Assembly: GCA_030049565.1 (NCBI GenBank)
Contig: JASIKQ010000159.1
Coordinates: 1 to 6,088 of the forward strand
Direction: 5' to 3'
Source: Candidatus Sulfotelmatobacter sp.
Lineage (GTDB): Bacteria; Acidobacteriota; Terriglobia; Terriglobales; Acidobacteriaceae
DNA: 6,088 bases
Position numbers and translations under genes: made by a program. Under the pieces are notes generated by a model. The model was not told the DNA's origin. It saw only the letters and a list, made by a program, of their open reading frames with translations, and ran no database searches. Positions 5,608-6,088 of this stretch are shown here, piece after piece. The number at the start of each line of letters is the position of its first letter. Position 1 is the stretch's first letter.

Positions 5608-6088
5608 TTGTCTCTATCCGAACAACTCGATCCCGGCATTCCAGCAGGAGTCTCTGCTGAGGCTCAATCCGAGGGCGCAAGCAAACCCGCGGTCCAGGCA
5701 GGTCCTCGATGGGACATTGTCGCGCTGATTCTAGTGATCCTATTGTTTGCTGCGATTCGCTGGCGCCTGCGCGACATGCCGCTGGAGCGCGATGAGGGCG
5801 AGTATGCCTACGCCGGACAACTCATGCTGCAGGGAATCCCGCCGTACCGGATTGCCTACAACATGAAGCTGCCGGGAACCTACGCGGCCTACGCCGCGAT
5901 TATGGCGATTTTCGGCCAGACTGCTGCGGGCATTCATATCGGATTGTTGTTCGTGAATGCGCTCACGATTTTGCTGGTGTACGCCCTCGGCAAACGGCTG
6001 TTTGGAGCCCTTGGCGGCGTAGTTGCGGCGGCGACCTACGGACTGCTATCGGCAGGACCATGGGTCAACGGTTTTGCCGGCCACGCCA
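5608..6088 (+). CDS. PMT/ArnT-like GT-C glycosyltransferase, 5' part (runs off the window)
   Basis: The first 160 codons are present and the gene continues past the edge. From the TTG start, residues 1-34 are a soluble Ala/Glu/Pro-rich segment. A transmembrane helix (about 37-50, IVALILVILLFAAI) follows, then R-W-R-L-R and the motif L59-E-R-D62-E63-G-E-Y66. The ERDE-type acidic pair after the first helix is the catalytic signature of the PMT/ArnT family (GT39/GT83-like, PMT_2), which move sugars from polyprenyl-phosphate carriers to protein or lipid acceptors in the periplasm. 'MKLPGTY' at about 95-101 and further hydrophobic segments follow. The preceding gene ends 24 nt upstream with no terminator, so it belongs to the same operon. 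The start is uncertain: the ATG at 5776 would give a protein lacking helix 1, which is unlikely. The acceptor is unknown, but co-expressed secreted proteins are candidates. Confidence 0.82.
   Translation, partial: MSLSEQLDPGIPAGVSAEAQSEGASKPAVQAGPRWDIVALILVILLFAAIRWRLRDMPLERDEGEYAYAGQLMLQGIPPYRIAYNMKLPGTYAAYAAIMAIFGQTAAGIHIGLLFVNALTILLVYALGKRLFGALGGVVAAATYGLLSAGPWVNGFAGHA

Overview
The window looks like a chromosomal segment from an Acidobacteriota (Terriglobia / Koribacter-like) bacterium. This is judged from protein style, not from a database search. The clues are a large secreted NHL-repeat protein with 'AGNGT-GYSGDGG-ATSAELN-P-GVFVD' units, bacterial Ig-like modules of the 'AV.W.V.G..GG....GTI...GLY.AP..VP.PATVTITA' type, a C-terminal 'LPAGATCTFSP' module followed by a membrane hairpin, and two GT-C-like integral membrane proteins. 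Base composition is moderately GC-rich throughout, with no sign of a foreign island.

Layout. Positions 1-263 are non-coding upstream DNA. They hold a convincing sigma-54 type -24/-12 promoter (154-169, GG-N10-GC spacing), a perfect palindrome upstream (88-103) that could bind an activator, and a purine-rich ribosome binding site. Four genes follow on the + strand, packed like an operon: a small secreted protein (264-707); a 1120-residue secreted and membrane-anchored NHL/Ig-like protein (710-4072, 2 nt after the previous stop); a 504-residue polytopic membrane protein (4069-5583, ATGA overlap); and the start of a PMT/ArnT-like GT-C glycosyltransferase (TTG start at 5608, running off the window). 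There is no terminator between genes, and no RNA gene, CRISPR array or insertion sequence.

The most interesting object is the large protein. Its twelve NHL-type units are arranged as two sets of six: units 1 and 7, 3 and 9, and 6 and 12 share features peculiar to those positions. This suggests two six-bladed beta-propellers produced by duplicating a whole six-unit block. Four pairs of cysteines lie in the loops between blades. The C terminus has a two-helix hairpin around a DKRRRR loop, ending in a lipobox-like LLNAC followed by a glycine run, with a short beta-rich tail beyond it.

A possible combined role, which is inference only: a sigma-54-controlled operon makes an extracytoplasmic propeller/Ig surface protein and a small secreted partner, together with GT-C enzymes that could glycosylate them or build a linked surface glycan. 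Nothing in the sequence proves a substrate relationship.
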